Assembly: GCA_945865565.1 (NCBI GenBank)
Contig: CAMBEK010000005.1
Coordinates: 1-54,055 of the forward strand
Direction: 5' to 3'
Length of the DNA stretch: 54,055 nt
Source of the DNA: Pseudobacteriovorax antillogorgiicola
GTDB taxonomy: Bacteria > Bdellovibrionota_B > Oligoflexia > Oligoflexales > RGVZ01
The position numbers and the translations under genes are program-made. Each line of letters starts with the position of its first letter. The first letter of the stretch is position 1. The notes under the pieces are model-generated. The model was not told the origin of the DNA. It saw only the letters and a program-made list of their open reading frames with translations, and did no database searches. Of the stretch, positions 35,550-43,413 are shown one piece after another.

Positions 35550-36620
35550 TTGACCGCCAAGCTCAACATCATGTTGCTCTATGACCTTGCCTGCGCGCCA
35601 GACAATCGGGCCGGTCATGAGCGCTGGTTTATGACCGGAGACGATTTCCGCGATGAACGCCATGTGATGAAGGCATTGCGGCGCAATGGCCATACGGTGG
35701 AACCATTTGGCCTTTACAATGACCTCAACCCACTTTTGACAAAACTTTCCGGCATGCGCCCCGACGTCGTGTTCAACATGTGTGAATCGTTTTCGAGTCG
35801 CCGGCGCCACGAGGCTGATGTGATGTCTGTCCTGGAAATGCTGGATGTTGCGCATACGGGGGCCAGCGCCGAAGGGCTAAATCTTTGCAAAGACAAAGCC
35901 CTGTCAAAAAAAATCGTAGCCTTCCACGGGGTCAGCATTCCCAAGTTTGCAGTAATTAAGCAATCGCAAGATGGAAACCTTTCAAGCAAACGAGGAACGG
36001 TTGATACGGCAAGTCAACTAAGTTCACTAAAGTGGCCCGCCATCTGCAAACCACTGGACCGCGACAGCAGTGAAGGCATCAGCAAATCATCGGTCGTCCG
36101 CGACAGCGCATCATGCCTGCGTCATGTTGCCCGTCTGCAAAAAAAATATCAGACAGGAGTCATCGTCGAAGAGTTTATCGCGGGACGGGAAATTTATGTT
36201 GGCATGGTCGAACTGCCGGGCAGAAAAAATCTGGTCGTGCTCCCGCCCCGGGAACTTTATACGGGGACAGGCCCCGGCTTCGTCACATGGCGGGCCAAAT
36301 GGGACAAGGACTACCGCATCCGGCATGGAATCGACAGCGGCCGCGCCAGAAAAATAGAACAGACCGTCATGCGCCGCCTTGAAGAAGTCGCCCGAGAGAC
36401 CTTCCGAGCCTTGGAACTGTCAGGATATGCGCGGCTTGACTTACGTCTGCGAGAAAATGGGGACCCGGTTTTCATCGAAGCCAACCCCAACCCATCCATC
36501 CGCCGGGGCGATGATTTTGCCGCAGCAGCCCTTGCCGCAGGAATTGATTACGATGATCTGATCGAGGCCATTGTCAAAACGGCCCTGGCCCGCCATGAAC
36601 GCAGCAAAATCGCTGCCTGA
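35550..36620 (+). CDS. ATP-grasp ligase (D-Ala-D-Ala ligase-like)
   Basis: This 356-residue ATP-grasp enzyme has DVVFNMCESF (N-domain), ICKPLDRDSSEGISKSS and VEEFIAGREIYVGMV (ATP-binding), and the Mg-binding end ARLDLRLRENGDPVFIEANPNPSI. It would form an amide or peptide bond from a carboxylate and an amine, as D-Ala-D-Ala ligase does; the N-terminal domain is too divergent to claim that substrate. I chose the TTG start, preceded by AGGAGG 12 bases upstream; an ATG lies seven codons later. Its stop is eight bases from the end of the convergent hydrolase gene. Confidence 0.82.
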   Translation: MTAKLNIMLLYDLACAPDNRAGHERWFMTGDDFRDERHVMKALRRNGHTVEPFGLYNDLNPLLTKLSGMRPDVVFNMCESFSSRRRHEADVMSVLEMLDVAHTGASAEGLNLCKDKALSKKIVAFHGVSIPKFAVIKQSQDGNLSSKRGTVDTASQLSSLKWPAICKPLDRDSSEGISKSSVVRDSASCLRHVARLQKKYQTGVIVEEFIAGREIYVGMVELPGRKNLVVLPPRELYTGTGPGFVTWRAKWDKDYRIRHGIDSGRARKIEQTVMRRLEEVARETFRALELSGYARLDLRLRENGDPVFIEANPNPSIRRGDDFAAAALAAGIDYDDLIEAIVKTALARHERSKIAA

Positions 36621-36627
36621 AACGCGT

Positions 36628-37509
36628 TCAATTTCCCAGATGACGAATAAAAAAATCACGCGCCGCAGTGGCTGCCGCCTGGCGCGAATTCGTTAATTCA
36701 TGTTGATCTGGAAAATTCTTTTTTTCTGCATTAGCGCCAGCATTGTCGCACACTGATCTACCAAGTGGATCACCGTCGGCCATGATGCACAACAGGGGAC
36801 GAGGCGCGATGCCACGAATCGCTGATTCGGGAGCAGAAGACCCCCACAAAAGATTAGGAAGGGGCACCATTGCCACCATGGCTTTGACCCGCGCATCGCC
36901 CTTCGTAAAGACAATGCCCGTCATCGCACCCATGCTGGCTCCCGCGTAACCCAAGCGATCGGAACGGACTTCTGGTCGCGATGCCAACCAGGTTAGTGCC
37001 GCACCGTAATCTGCAACGGTCCATTGCATGACGCGGTCCTTGTTGGTCACCCGGTCTGCCTTCGAAATCGCTGGCAACCGCTCGCCTGTTCCAGGCCAAT
37101 CCATGGTCATCACGACGAAGTTGGCCGCGGCCAGAATGCGTGCCGCCTCGGCGACACCGCCATCGTCTTTGTTGCCTGTAATGCCATACATGAAAATCAA
37201 TCCAGGCAGCTTTTTTTGCCCTCGATTCGCCGGAACCCAAAGGTATCCAGGAACCTGATCCGAGCGGCTCCCGGTAAACTGAATCCTCTGACGCGTTGCG
37301 CCACTGCTTGCGGGCGGGACTGTTGTTGGATTGCCTGAACCTGGCGTCGAAGCCGAAGCCGAAGCCGAAGTTGCCGCAGATGATCCGGATGCGGGACCGG
37401 CAGGAAGAGCCTTGCCCGTCACAGTGTATTCCTGGGAGCAGCCTGCAGACAGTAACGCCACCGTAAAGCCGATCAGCCCCAGAGAATGATTTTTTTTTGC
37501 GCCACGCAT
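36628..37509 (-). CDS. Lipoprotein alpha/beta hydrolase
   Basis: This 293-residue exported hydrolase has a lipobox (LLSAGC, Cys24), a Ser/Ala/Thr/Pro-rich linker (about 35-70) and an alpha/beta hydrolase domain with the nucleophile motif GYAGASMGAMTG (G-x-S-x-G). It resembles dienelactone hydrolase or acyl-transferring enzymes, with LIFMYGITGNKDDGG at the oxyanion site and a C-terminal DQHELTNS where the catalytic His fits. An ATG at 37557 with AGGAGG 15 bases upstream is an alternative start. It converges on the ATP-grasp ligase and diverges from tcdA. Confidence 0.75.
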   Translation of the reverse strand: MRGAKKNHSLGLIGFTVALLSAGCSQEYTVTGKALPAGPASGSSAATSASASASTPGSGNPTTVPPASSGATRQRIQFTGSRSDQVPGYLWVPANRGQKKLPGLIFMYGITGNKDDGGVAEAARILAAANFVVMTMDWPGTGERLPAISKADRVTNKDRVMQWTVADYGAALTWLASRPEVRSDRLGYAGASMGAMTGIVFTKGDARVKAMVAMVPLPNLLWGSSAPESAIRGIAPRPLLCIMADGDPLGRSVCDNAGANAEKKNFPDQHELTNSRQAAATAARDFFIRHLGN

Positions 37510-37520
37510 AAGGGGATATC

Positions 37521-37539
37521 GGAATAATCCGGATATTCC
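37521..37539. promoter_or_regulatory. Inverted repeat in the hydrolase-tcdA divergent region
   Basis: A six-base inverted repeat GGAATA/TATTCC separated by seven bases (centre ATCCGGA) lies upstream of both the lipoprotein hydrolase (minus) and tcdA (plus), within a 70-base divergent spacer. It could be an operator. Confidence 0.35.
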
Positions 37540-37578
37540 TTGAGTGAAAACAGGCATTCGATTAAGAGTCGGCCTCCT

Positions 37579-38457
37579 ATGCTCGTAAACGGATACATTG
37601 ACCGACGATTTGAGCGACTTGGCCGTTTGGTCGGGGAAGACGGCGTGCGCCGGCTTCACGATTCTCATGTCCTGGTGGCTGGGATGGGAGGGGTTGGGTC
37701 GTGGGCTTGCGAAGCCCTTGTCCGATCCGGTATCGGTCGCATAACCCTGGTCGACATGGACCGGGTTTCCTTGACGACCATCAATCGGCAGATGCCGGCA
37801 CTAGAAGACACCATCGACCGTCCAAAAGTCGAGGTTGTCGCCGAACGCCTGAAGCAGATCTCGCCGCGGGCAAAAATCTGTCCGCTCTTCGAACACATCA
37901 ATCCTGACTCCTTGCCGGCTCTGCTCGACCCGAAATCCCACGACGGCAAGCCAATCGATTTTGTGATCGACGCGATCGATCAGCTTGGCAACAAATGCGC
38001 CCTGATTGTCGCCTGCAAAAAAAATGGAATCCCAATCATAATCTCCACCGGTGCCGGTGGACGCATGGATCCGACCCAGGTCCGAATTGCTGATCTGGCC
38101 AAGACCAGCATTGATCCCCTGGCTCGAATGGTCCGCGTTTACCTGCGAAAAAAACACGGCTTCTCGACAAACTCGACCTTCAAAATTCCCGCGGTTTTCT
38201 CTGCGGAGATTCCGGTCGAACCAATTCCCCCATCCCACCCCGATGCAGAGCGCGGGCGCAGTGAAATCACTAGCGCCGAAGGCTTCGATCCACAGGCCCC
38301 CCTGAGTGAAGAAGACTTGGCCAACAAGCGCAATGTCATCATGGGCACCATGGTGGGCGTCACATCCGTTTTCGGAATGGCTGCCGCCTCCCATGTGCTG
38401 CGGGAACTATTGGCAAAGCCGACAGGTTTTGCGGAAAATTCAAGTCCGCAAGTTTAA
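37579..38457 (+). CDS. tcdA: tRNA threonylcarbamoyladenosine dehydratase
   Basis: This 292-residue ThiF/E1-like enzyme cyclises t6A37 to ct6A in tRNAs that read ANN codons. It has the ATP-binding GMGGVGSWACEALVRSGIG, TLVDMDRVSLTTINRQ and the IVACKKNGIPIIISTGAGG segment, and a C-terminal hydrophobic helix (GVTSVFGMAAASHVLREL) as in E. coli TcdA/CsdL. I chose the ATG; an in-frame TTG lies 39 bases upstream. There is no linked cysteine desulfurase gene here. Confidence 0.9.
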   Translation: MLVNGYIDRRFERLGRLVGEDGVRRLHDSHVLVAGMGGVGSWACEALVRSGIGRITLVDMDRVSLTTINRQMPALEDTIDRPKVEVVAERLKQISPRAKICPLFEHINPDSLPALLDPKSHDGKPIDFVIDAIDQLGNKCALIVACKKNGIPIIISTGAGGRMDPTQVRIADLAKTSIDPLARMVRVYLRKKHGFSTNSTFKIPAVFSAEIPVEPIPPSHPDAERGRSEITSAEGFDPQAPLSEEDLANKRNVIMGTMVGVTSVFGMAAASHVLRELLAKPTGFAENSSPQV

Positions 38458-38517
38458 AGCCCCTCATCCATGCCCTCCAAACATCCGAAAAGGATTCTGG
38501 AAAAGTAAAAGGGCAGC

Positions 38518-40626
38518 ATGGAAAAAATCCCGCAAAAGCGAAGGCTGACTGACGTCGACGACAGCGTGTTCACGCTGCGACGGCGCAGCAAGTTTTCGCT
38601 TTTTATTGCGCTGATCTGTGTGCTTTTCCCGGTTCTCTTTATTGGCAGTCAGATCAAGGAACTCTTGTCGCCTGCGACTGATATTTACCGCGACCCCTCA
38701 TTTGAAAATTTGACCCGCGAAGGGATTGAATGGGACGTTTTTTACGGTGCGTCAGAAATGTGCGGAGGCATTGAATGCCATCTGACAGCCGATTATCCTG
38801 CCGCGAAGTTCACCAAACAAATGGTACTGCCCGCTAGGGAGTTCCCACTGACCGGCTATCAGCCAGGTCAAACCATATACCTTCGCACCAGGATTAAAAT
38901 CCCGGAGCGCCTTCTCAGTGAACCCAAGCCAATCGCCCTGCATTCGCTCTACGTTTGGGCAAAAAAATACGAATTTTTTGTCAACGGAGTCCAAATCGAT
39001 GAAGGCGAGGCAGAAACCCTGAACCTGACAATTCCCCGTCGCTTAATCGCCAGCGACGGGATGGCGAACCTCGCCGTCCGGATCGATCCAGGCAGTCTTC
39101 CATATCAAGGAATCGCAAACAGGAAGGATCTCTTGATTGGTGATCGCGCGGCCCTGACTGCCACAGCCTTCAAACCGCGCGAATTGAAAACCACATATTA
39201 CCTCTGGTTCCTTTTACCGCGCCTGACGTTCTGCTTCATCTTTGCGTTTCTTTACGTGTTTCTTGCGCAGAACCGGGAACTTTTCTCATTCATCCTCTAT
39301 ATCCTGGTCTCCTCTGTCGGGATCCATCTAGACTCTGGATACTCTGAATGGCTCGAGGCATGGGGCGTCAATCGTGGCATCATGGCTCCAGCAGTTCAGT
39401 CGTTCACCGACTTGTTTCTAATATTGTTCATCCATGATTTTTTCCGCATGAAAGTCCCAGGATTTTTCAAACGTTTCCGCATTGGGATATTTGTCCAGGC
39501 CAGTCTGATTGCCATCGCATGGGCAATCTTGCCAGCGAAGGCTACGGTAAATTTAACTTTTGCTTTTGCGATTCTGGCCCGGACGTTTGCCGTCGTTTAT
39601 GGGCTCTATGCCTCATGGACCACCATGGTGCTGTTGAAGAAAAACAAAAAAAGTCCTGGCCGGATCGTCACCGCCAAAATCCTGTTTACCTTCTTTGTTG
39701 TAGCTCTGGTTCCAATGTTTCTGGAAAACCGGCGCCTCCTGGCTGACGTACTCAACCTGAATCCGAGCGGATTTCCATGGACGTTTGCGTTTGATTTGAT
39801 TTTGTTCGCCGTCCTGGCATCGATCACGGCCTATGATTACGGAGTGACTGCAAACGCGAAAATGCGCGTTGAACGCGACTTGAAGGTGATGGAGGACAGG
39901 CTGGAACTTGGAAGATCTGTTCAGAACATGCTCCTTCCGACAGAACGATCTGGTACCTCTGGCGACCTTCAATACCAGTTCTACTTTGAGACCGCACAAA
40001 CGATGGCAGGTGATTGGTACTACGTCTGGCATGCCGCCGATGGCTCGACCCGGCTGTTCGTCGGAGATGTCACCGGGAAGGGTCCGCAAGCTGCGCTTGC
40101 TGTGGCTGCGATCATCAGCGCCTTAACCCGCCACCATGAAAACCAGGACACCGTTGTTTCAACAATCGAATCGCTCAACCATCATCTGTTCAAATTATTT
40201 GGCGGAAGGGTCATGTCAACCATGAGCGTAACGATCCTCGCGGAATCAGGCAATCCAGGCATGGTAACCTTAGTCAATTGTGGCACTCCAGGCTGGGTCA
40301 CGAGTGCCGCATGCCCCGCGAAAGCGCGCTACCTGCCCCTAACCTCTCAACAGCTCGGGACCCAGGAAAGTGTGCGAATGAACACCCTGACATTACGCCT
40401 AGAACCCGGTGAGTTTATCGGAACATTCACCGACGGTTGCATCGACGGCAGCCGGGCCACCAAAAAATTTATAGACCTGATTGGCACCCACAGGCCCACG
40501 GACCAAAATTTCATCTATCGGCTGATGATCGATGCTGGAAAAGAAACGGTCCAGTCAGATGACCGGACCGCGCTGGTGATTACCAACAATGTCAACCTGG
40601 CTTTTTTGCGTCGAGCGCTTCCCTGA
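38518..40626 (+). CDS. Membrane-anchored SpoIIE-type PP2C serine phosphatase
   Basis: This 702-residue inner-membrane protein has helix 1 at about 27-45 and a periplasmic beta domain at about 50-225 (jelly-roll like, as in 7TMR-DISM sensors). A seven-helix module follows at about 225-450, then a short coiled linker and a SpoIIE/RsbU phosphatase. The PP2C metal ligands are present: AGDWYY, VGDVTGKGPQ, GTFTDGCIDG and SDDRTALV. It probably dephosphorylates an STAS-type anti-anti-sigma factor in response to an external signal. No partner kinase or sigma factor is adjacent. Its end overlaps the caspase-like gene on the other strand by 35 bases. AAAAGGG lies about six bases before the ATG. Confidence 0.85.
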   Translation: MEKIPQKRRLTDVDDSVFTLRRRSKFSLFIALICVLFPVLFIGSQIKELLSPATDIYRDPSFENLTREGIEWDVFYGASEMCGGIECHLTADYPAAKFTKQMVLPAREFPLTGYQPGQTIYLRTRIKIPERLLSEPKPIALHSLYVWAKKYEFFVNGVQIDEGEAETLNLTIPRRLIASDGMANLAVRIDPGSLPYQGIANRKDLLIGDRAALTATAFKPRELKTTYYLWFLLPRLTFCFIFAFLYVFLAQNRELFSFILYILVSSVGIHLDSGYSEWLEAWGVNRGIMAPAVQSFTDLFLILFIHDFFRMKVPGFFKRFRIGIFVQASLIAIAWAILPAKATVNLTFAFAILARTFAVVYGLYASWTTMVLLKKNKKSPGRIVTAKILFTFFVVALVPMFLENRRLLADVLNLNPSGFPWTFAFDLILFAVLASITAYDYGVTANAKMRVERDLKVMEDRLELGRSVQNMLLPTERSGTSGDLQYQFYFETAQTMAGDWYYVWHAADGSTRLFVGDVTGKGPQAALAVAAIISALTRHHENQDTVVSTIESLNHHLFKLFGGRVMSTMSVTILAESGNPGMVTLVNCGTPGWVTSAACPAKARYLPLTSQQLGTQESVRMNTLTLRLEPGEFIGTFTDGCIDGSRATKKFIDLIGTHRPTDQNFIYRLMIDAGKETVQSDDRTALVITNNVNLAFLRRALP

Positions 40627-42058
40627 GGGAGTTTGAAAAGAACCTTCCGATGGGCAGCGTTCCGTAATTCACGGTCTCATACTGGAGACCTTTTCGGTCA
40701 GAGAAATAAACCGACTCGACACCGGTAGATCCATTGAATCTTTGCGCAGTGTTTAGCAGATCGTAGGTCAAGCCTTCGCCCAGATCACTGTCGCAGGATT
40801 CGAAAAAAACAAGCGGCAGTGCCACACTAAATTCCTGCAGCAAGGCAACCATGGCGGTCTTGGTTATTCCCGGGGTTTCCAGAGGGCGTGCCTCCGATGC
40901 AAGATCGTTCTTGAGGTCACCGGTCTTGAGGTCGCCGGTCTTGAGGTCGCCCACTTTAAGATCACCGACTTTGAGGTCACCGGTTTTCAGTTCACCGACC
41001 TTGAGATCACCAACCTTGAGATCCCCACTTTTCAGGTCACCGACTTTGAGATCCCCAACCTTTAAATCACCAACCTTGAGATCACCGATCTTCAAATCAC
41101 CAACCTTCAAGTCTTTCAAGAATGCTTCCGCCGAATCACCGAGCCCCAGATCACCGACCTTCAAATCGGATACCTTCAGATCACCAAACGATGCGTTTAC
41201 GGACGAGAGATCGATATCCTCCAGTCGGGTTCCTTTCAGGATCAATTCACCAATGCGAGTTCCGTTAGGCAGGACGAGATCAACAAAACGCATCTCCCTG
41301 ATGGAAACCGTCGACGCAATTTCGACGTACCTGGCCGCGAGTGCATTGTCATCGAGAAGGTCAGAGCGATAAGAGAGCTTCGGCGCAACGACGTAATCTC
41401 CACCGCCGTGCGACTTGGAAATCAGGACATAAGCAAAGTCGGAGGAAGCGATATTTTTTGCCATCAAGATGGATTTTACAGTATTCTGCATTGCCTCAAA
41501 TGCCTTTTGAGATGATAGAGGCATTTCTCCGTAACGGAAGTCCTGAAGTTCTTCCGCAGACAGGTCCACCTTGAAATCAACTTCCTCAACCTTGCCCTGA
41601 TAGTCCCCAGGCAAGCAGAAACGCACCTTGCCCAGGCGAGTTAGTTTGTTCGTGAAAATAAAAAGCCCTGTTTTACGGCCATTGATGTCCGGACGACAAA
41701 TTTGGCTTTCGAGGCCATTGGCGTCTTTTTGAACTTGAACTGCAAATCTGCTCAAGTCGTTTTGGTAGGACATCGCAATGCGAGCAAGGGTGGCTTTGCC
41801 AGTTGGAGAAGTGATGCTGCTTCGCTCTGCCGCGGCCAACGCGTTTCCAATCCGCGCGTATTGATCTGCGATGACGGGCGTGGGGGGAGTCTCGTTGGCA
41901 TAGAATATGACCATTTCGCCGTTGCCCTTGCGAACAGCCATCCCCTCGGCGCCGTCAATATCCTTAGCCTTGGAATACTGGAACTGACAGGCGCTAACGC
42001 CCGGCACTGCCATCATCACGAAAAAGGAAAACAGAACCTTGCGGATTGACAAATTCAC
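40592..42058 (-). CDS. Lipoprotein with split caspase/clostripain-like protease and GDLKx pentapeptide array
   Basis: This 488-residue exported protein has a lipobox (SAC, Cys24). A strand ending in SKSHGGGDYVV (His217) looks like the His-Gly motif of clan CD (C11/caspase-fold) peptidases. About 205 residues later the strand LPLVFFESCDSD holds Cys422 in the matching D/E-[SA]-C position. In clostripain relatives these two lie 40-50 residues apart. The insert between them carries about 13 consecutive GDLKx repeats plus degenerate copies before them, a pattern like A[DN]LXX pentapeptide repeats that fold into a beta-helix. The GTG start has AAGGGGG five bases upstream; a GTG 21 bases upstream is an alternative. 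It is the last gene of the three-gene operon. Confidence 0.65.
   Translation of the reverse strand: MNLSIRKVLFSFFVMMAVPGVSACQFQYSKAKDIDGAEGMAVRKGNGEMVIFYANETPPTPVIADQYARIGNALAAAERSSITSPTGKATLARIAMSYQNDLSRFAVQVQKDANGLESQICRPDINGRKTGLFIFTNKLTRLGKVRFCLPGDYQGKVEEVDFKVDLSAEELQDFRYGEMPLSSQKAFEAMQNTVKSILMAKNIASSDFAYVLISKSHGGGDYVVAPKLSYRSDLLDDNALAARYVEIASTVSIREMRFVDLVLPNGTRIGELILKGTRLEDIDLSSVNASFGDLKVSDLKVGDLGLGDSAEAFLKDLKVGDLKIGDLKVGDLKVGDLKVGDLKSGDLKVGDLKVGELKTGDLKVGDLKVGDLKTGDLKTGDLKNDLASEARPLETPGITKTAMVALLQEFSVALPLVFFESCDSDLGEGLTYDLLNTAQRFNGSTGVESVYFSDRKGLQYETVNYGTLPIGRFFSNSLREALDAKKPG
40907..41101 (-). repeat. 15-base tandem array encoding GDLKx pentapeptides
   Basis: Thirteen contiguous 15-base units encode GDLK[IVST/N] (one GELKT). 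The units are diverged at third positions while the protein sequence is nearly constant, so selection acts on the protein. Three degenerate copies lie just before, up to 41185. Confidence 0.9.
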
Positions 42059-42126
42059 TGTGACCCCCTTAGAAGTCACATCTCTTCGGTAATTAGTAGT
42101 TGAAACTGAAGTGTAGTGTGAATTTT

Positions 42127-42142
42127 GCTGTGATTACAGCAT
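42127..42142. promoter_or_regulatory. Small inverted repeat between operon genes
   Basis: TGCTGT and ACAGCA (42127-42132, 42137-42142) flank a four-base loop just after the beta-barrel gene. No T tract follows on the minus strand, so it is more likely an mRNA hairpin for processing or stability than a terminator. Confidence 0.3.
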
Positions 42143-42144
42143 CT

Positions 42145-43413
42145 TCAACGAGGATCCAAAAAGCTTGTCAGGCTGAACTCATAATATTCAAAATTGGGGC
42201 TATTTAATCCCGCAACCGGAAAACTGGCAGTCAATTTGGCTATGTACGGAATCACAAACTCTTTGCGCTGAAAGGCTTCAACCGTGTTCATGGAGAAGCC
42301 GATTTCTTGCGTGATTAATTCCGTGTCAGAATTTGCAGAGATTTTTGAATAGTTGCCTACGATACTTCCCGTATAGCGATCGCCAAAATGGCGATGGTCC
42401 GCAAATCGTAGATTGCCTTTGAACATGCCGGTTCCAAATTCCAATGCAGCACCGAGTTCATAGTCATCACCTGGATTATGAAGAACATTTGTTTTACGGT
42501 CCGCAGCGACAATGGATTCGCTATCCTCGGGGACCCGACGCTTAACCCTTGCATCCATGTTATAAGCGTACATCTGATCAAATGAAGCACTAAAGTACGG
42601 TGTGAATTGAATACGTTGCGACAGAGACTGTCCGACCGAAACATAGCCCTTTCCAAGTCCGATATCGTTTATGAGATCTGGGTCGTCGGCATGACCAGTC
42701 GGCAGTGACAGGGACGGGCTGTATTCAAATGCGATTGGCATTCCGTCCATTAGTTCAATATTGAAAGCCGTCTTGAGGCCGACTTGAAGATCACCGATTC
42801 CTGAATATTGCCACCGGTCGATCGGTCCGTACCCCTCGGATTCGATTGAATTTCGAATCGTTGCAACGTCCAGCAGACTGGCCTGCTCCAGGCCCTGGCG
42901 CAATTCGTCAAAAGCGATGTTCCCAAGTCTTTCGAGAATGGATTTGGCGTTATTTATGCCGCTAAACACGATCCTGTTTTTAACCAGGGCAGTCGTCCAG
43001 GGAGCACCGACGAAAACCGTCATGTCCTTGCTTGCGCCATAGGCAAATCCGAAAACGGAAGCCGAAATATCCGCAGATACGTGTTGCTGCAAGACTCCAA
43101 GATCAAGAGCCGTCTCGGAAGGATCGCCAACCGTTTGCAAAACAGTGGCGAGGCGCTGGAGATCCTTGCCTCCCCTGCCACTCAAGAGCATTTCGTTGTC
43201 GAAACGCATGGTGTAGTCAGCACCAATCGGACGCAGCTGAAAATTCGAATCAAACGCGTTTTCCTGGCTTTTATAAGAACGGTAACCGACCTGCCACGCA
43301 ACAATACCCTCAGGAAGAAGGCCCTGTGCAGCCGCAGTCCCGGGTAGCATCGCTGCTGAAATCGCCGCGAGCAATCCAGTGAAAATGGTTAGATTGCTGC
43401 TGCTGCGTCCCAA
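42145..43413 (-). CDS. Outer-membrane beta-barrel-like protein
   Basis: This 422-residue protein has a signal peptide ending GTAAAQ. The mature part is rich in alternating polar/hydrophobic strands with Tyr/Phe girdles, and the last residue region (EYYEFSLTSFLDPR) ends near an aromatic residue as in barrels. Motifs such as YSPSLSLPTGHADD, IGLGKGYVSVG and DDYELGAALEFGTG recall the 'MetA-pathway' transporter/OMP superfamily. It starts at TTG with AGGA eight bases upstream and its first codons overlap the preceding lipoprotein gene by 25 bases, so the two are coupled. The transported substrate, if any, is unknown. Confidence 0.65.
   Translation of the reverse strand: MGRSSSNLTIFTGLLAAISAAMLPGTAAAQGLLPEGIVAWQVGYRSYKSQENAFDSNFQLRPIGADYTMRFDNEMLLSGRGGKDLQRLATVLQTVGDPSETALDLGVLQQHVSADISASVFGFAYGASKDMTVFVGAPWTTALVKNRIVFSGINNAKSILERLGNIAFDELRQGLEQASLLDVATIRNSIESEGYGPIDRWQYSGIGDLQVGLKTAFNIELMDGMPIAFEYSPSLSLPTGHADDPDLINDIGLGKGYVSVGQSLSQRIQFTPYFSASFDQMYAYNMDARVKRRVPEDSESIVAADRKTNVLHNPGDDYELGAALEFGTGMFKGNLRFADHRHFGDRYTGSIVGNYSKISANSDTELITQEIGFSMNTVEAFQRKEFVIPYIAKLTASFPVAGLNSPNFEYYEFSLTSFLDPR

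Noticed and set aside
40907-41101. CRISPR-like array
   Set aside because: Units are contiguous 15-base coding repeats without spacers.
40851-41372. Plus-strand frame over the repeat array encoding an RSPTLRSPT-like protein
   Set aside because: It is the complement of the GDLKx array; the minus-strand frame has a lipobox, ribosome site and full-length gene.
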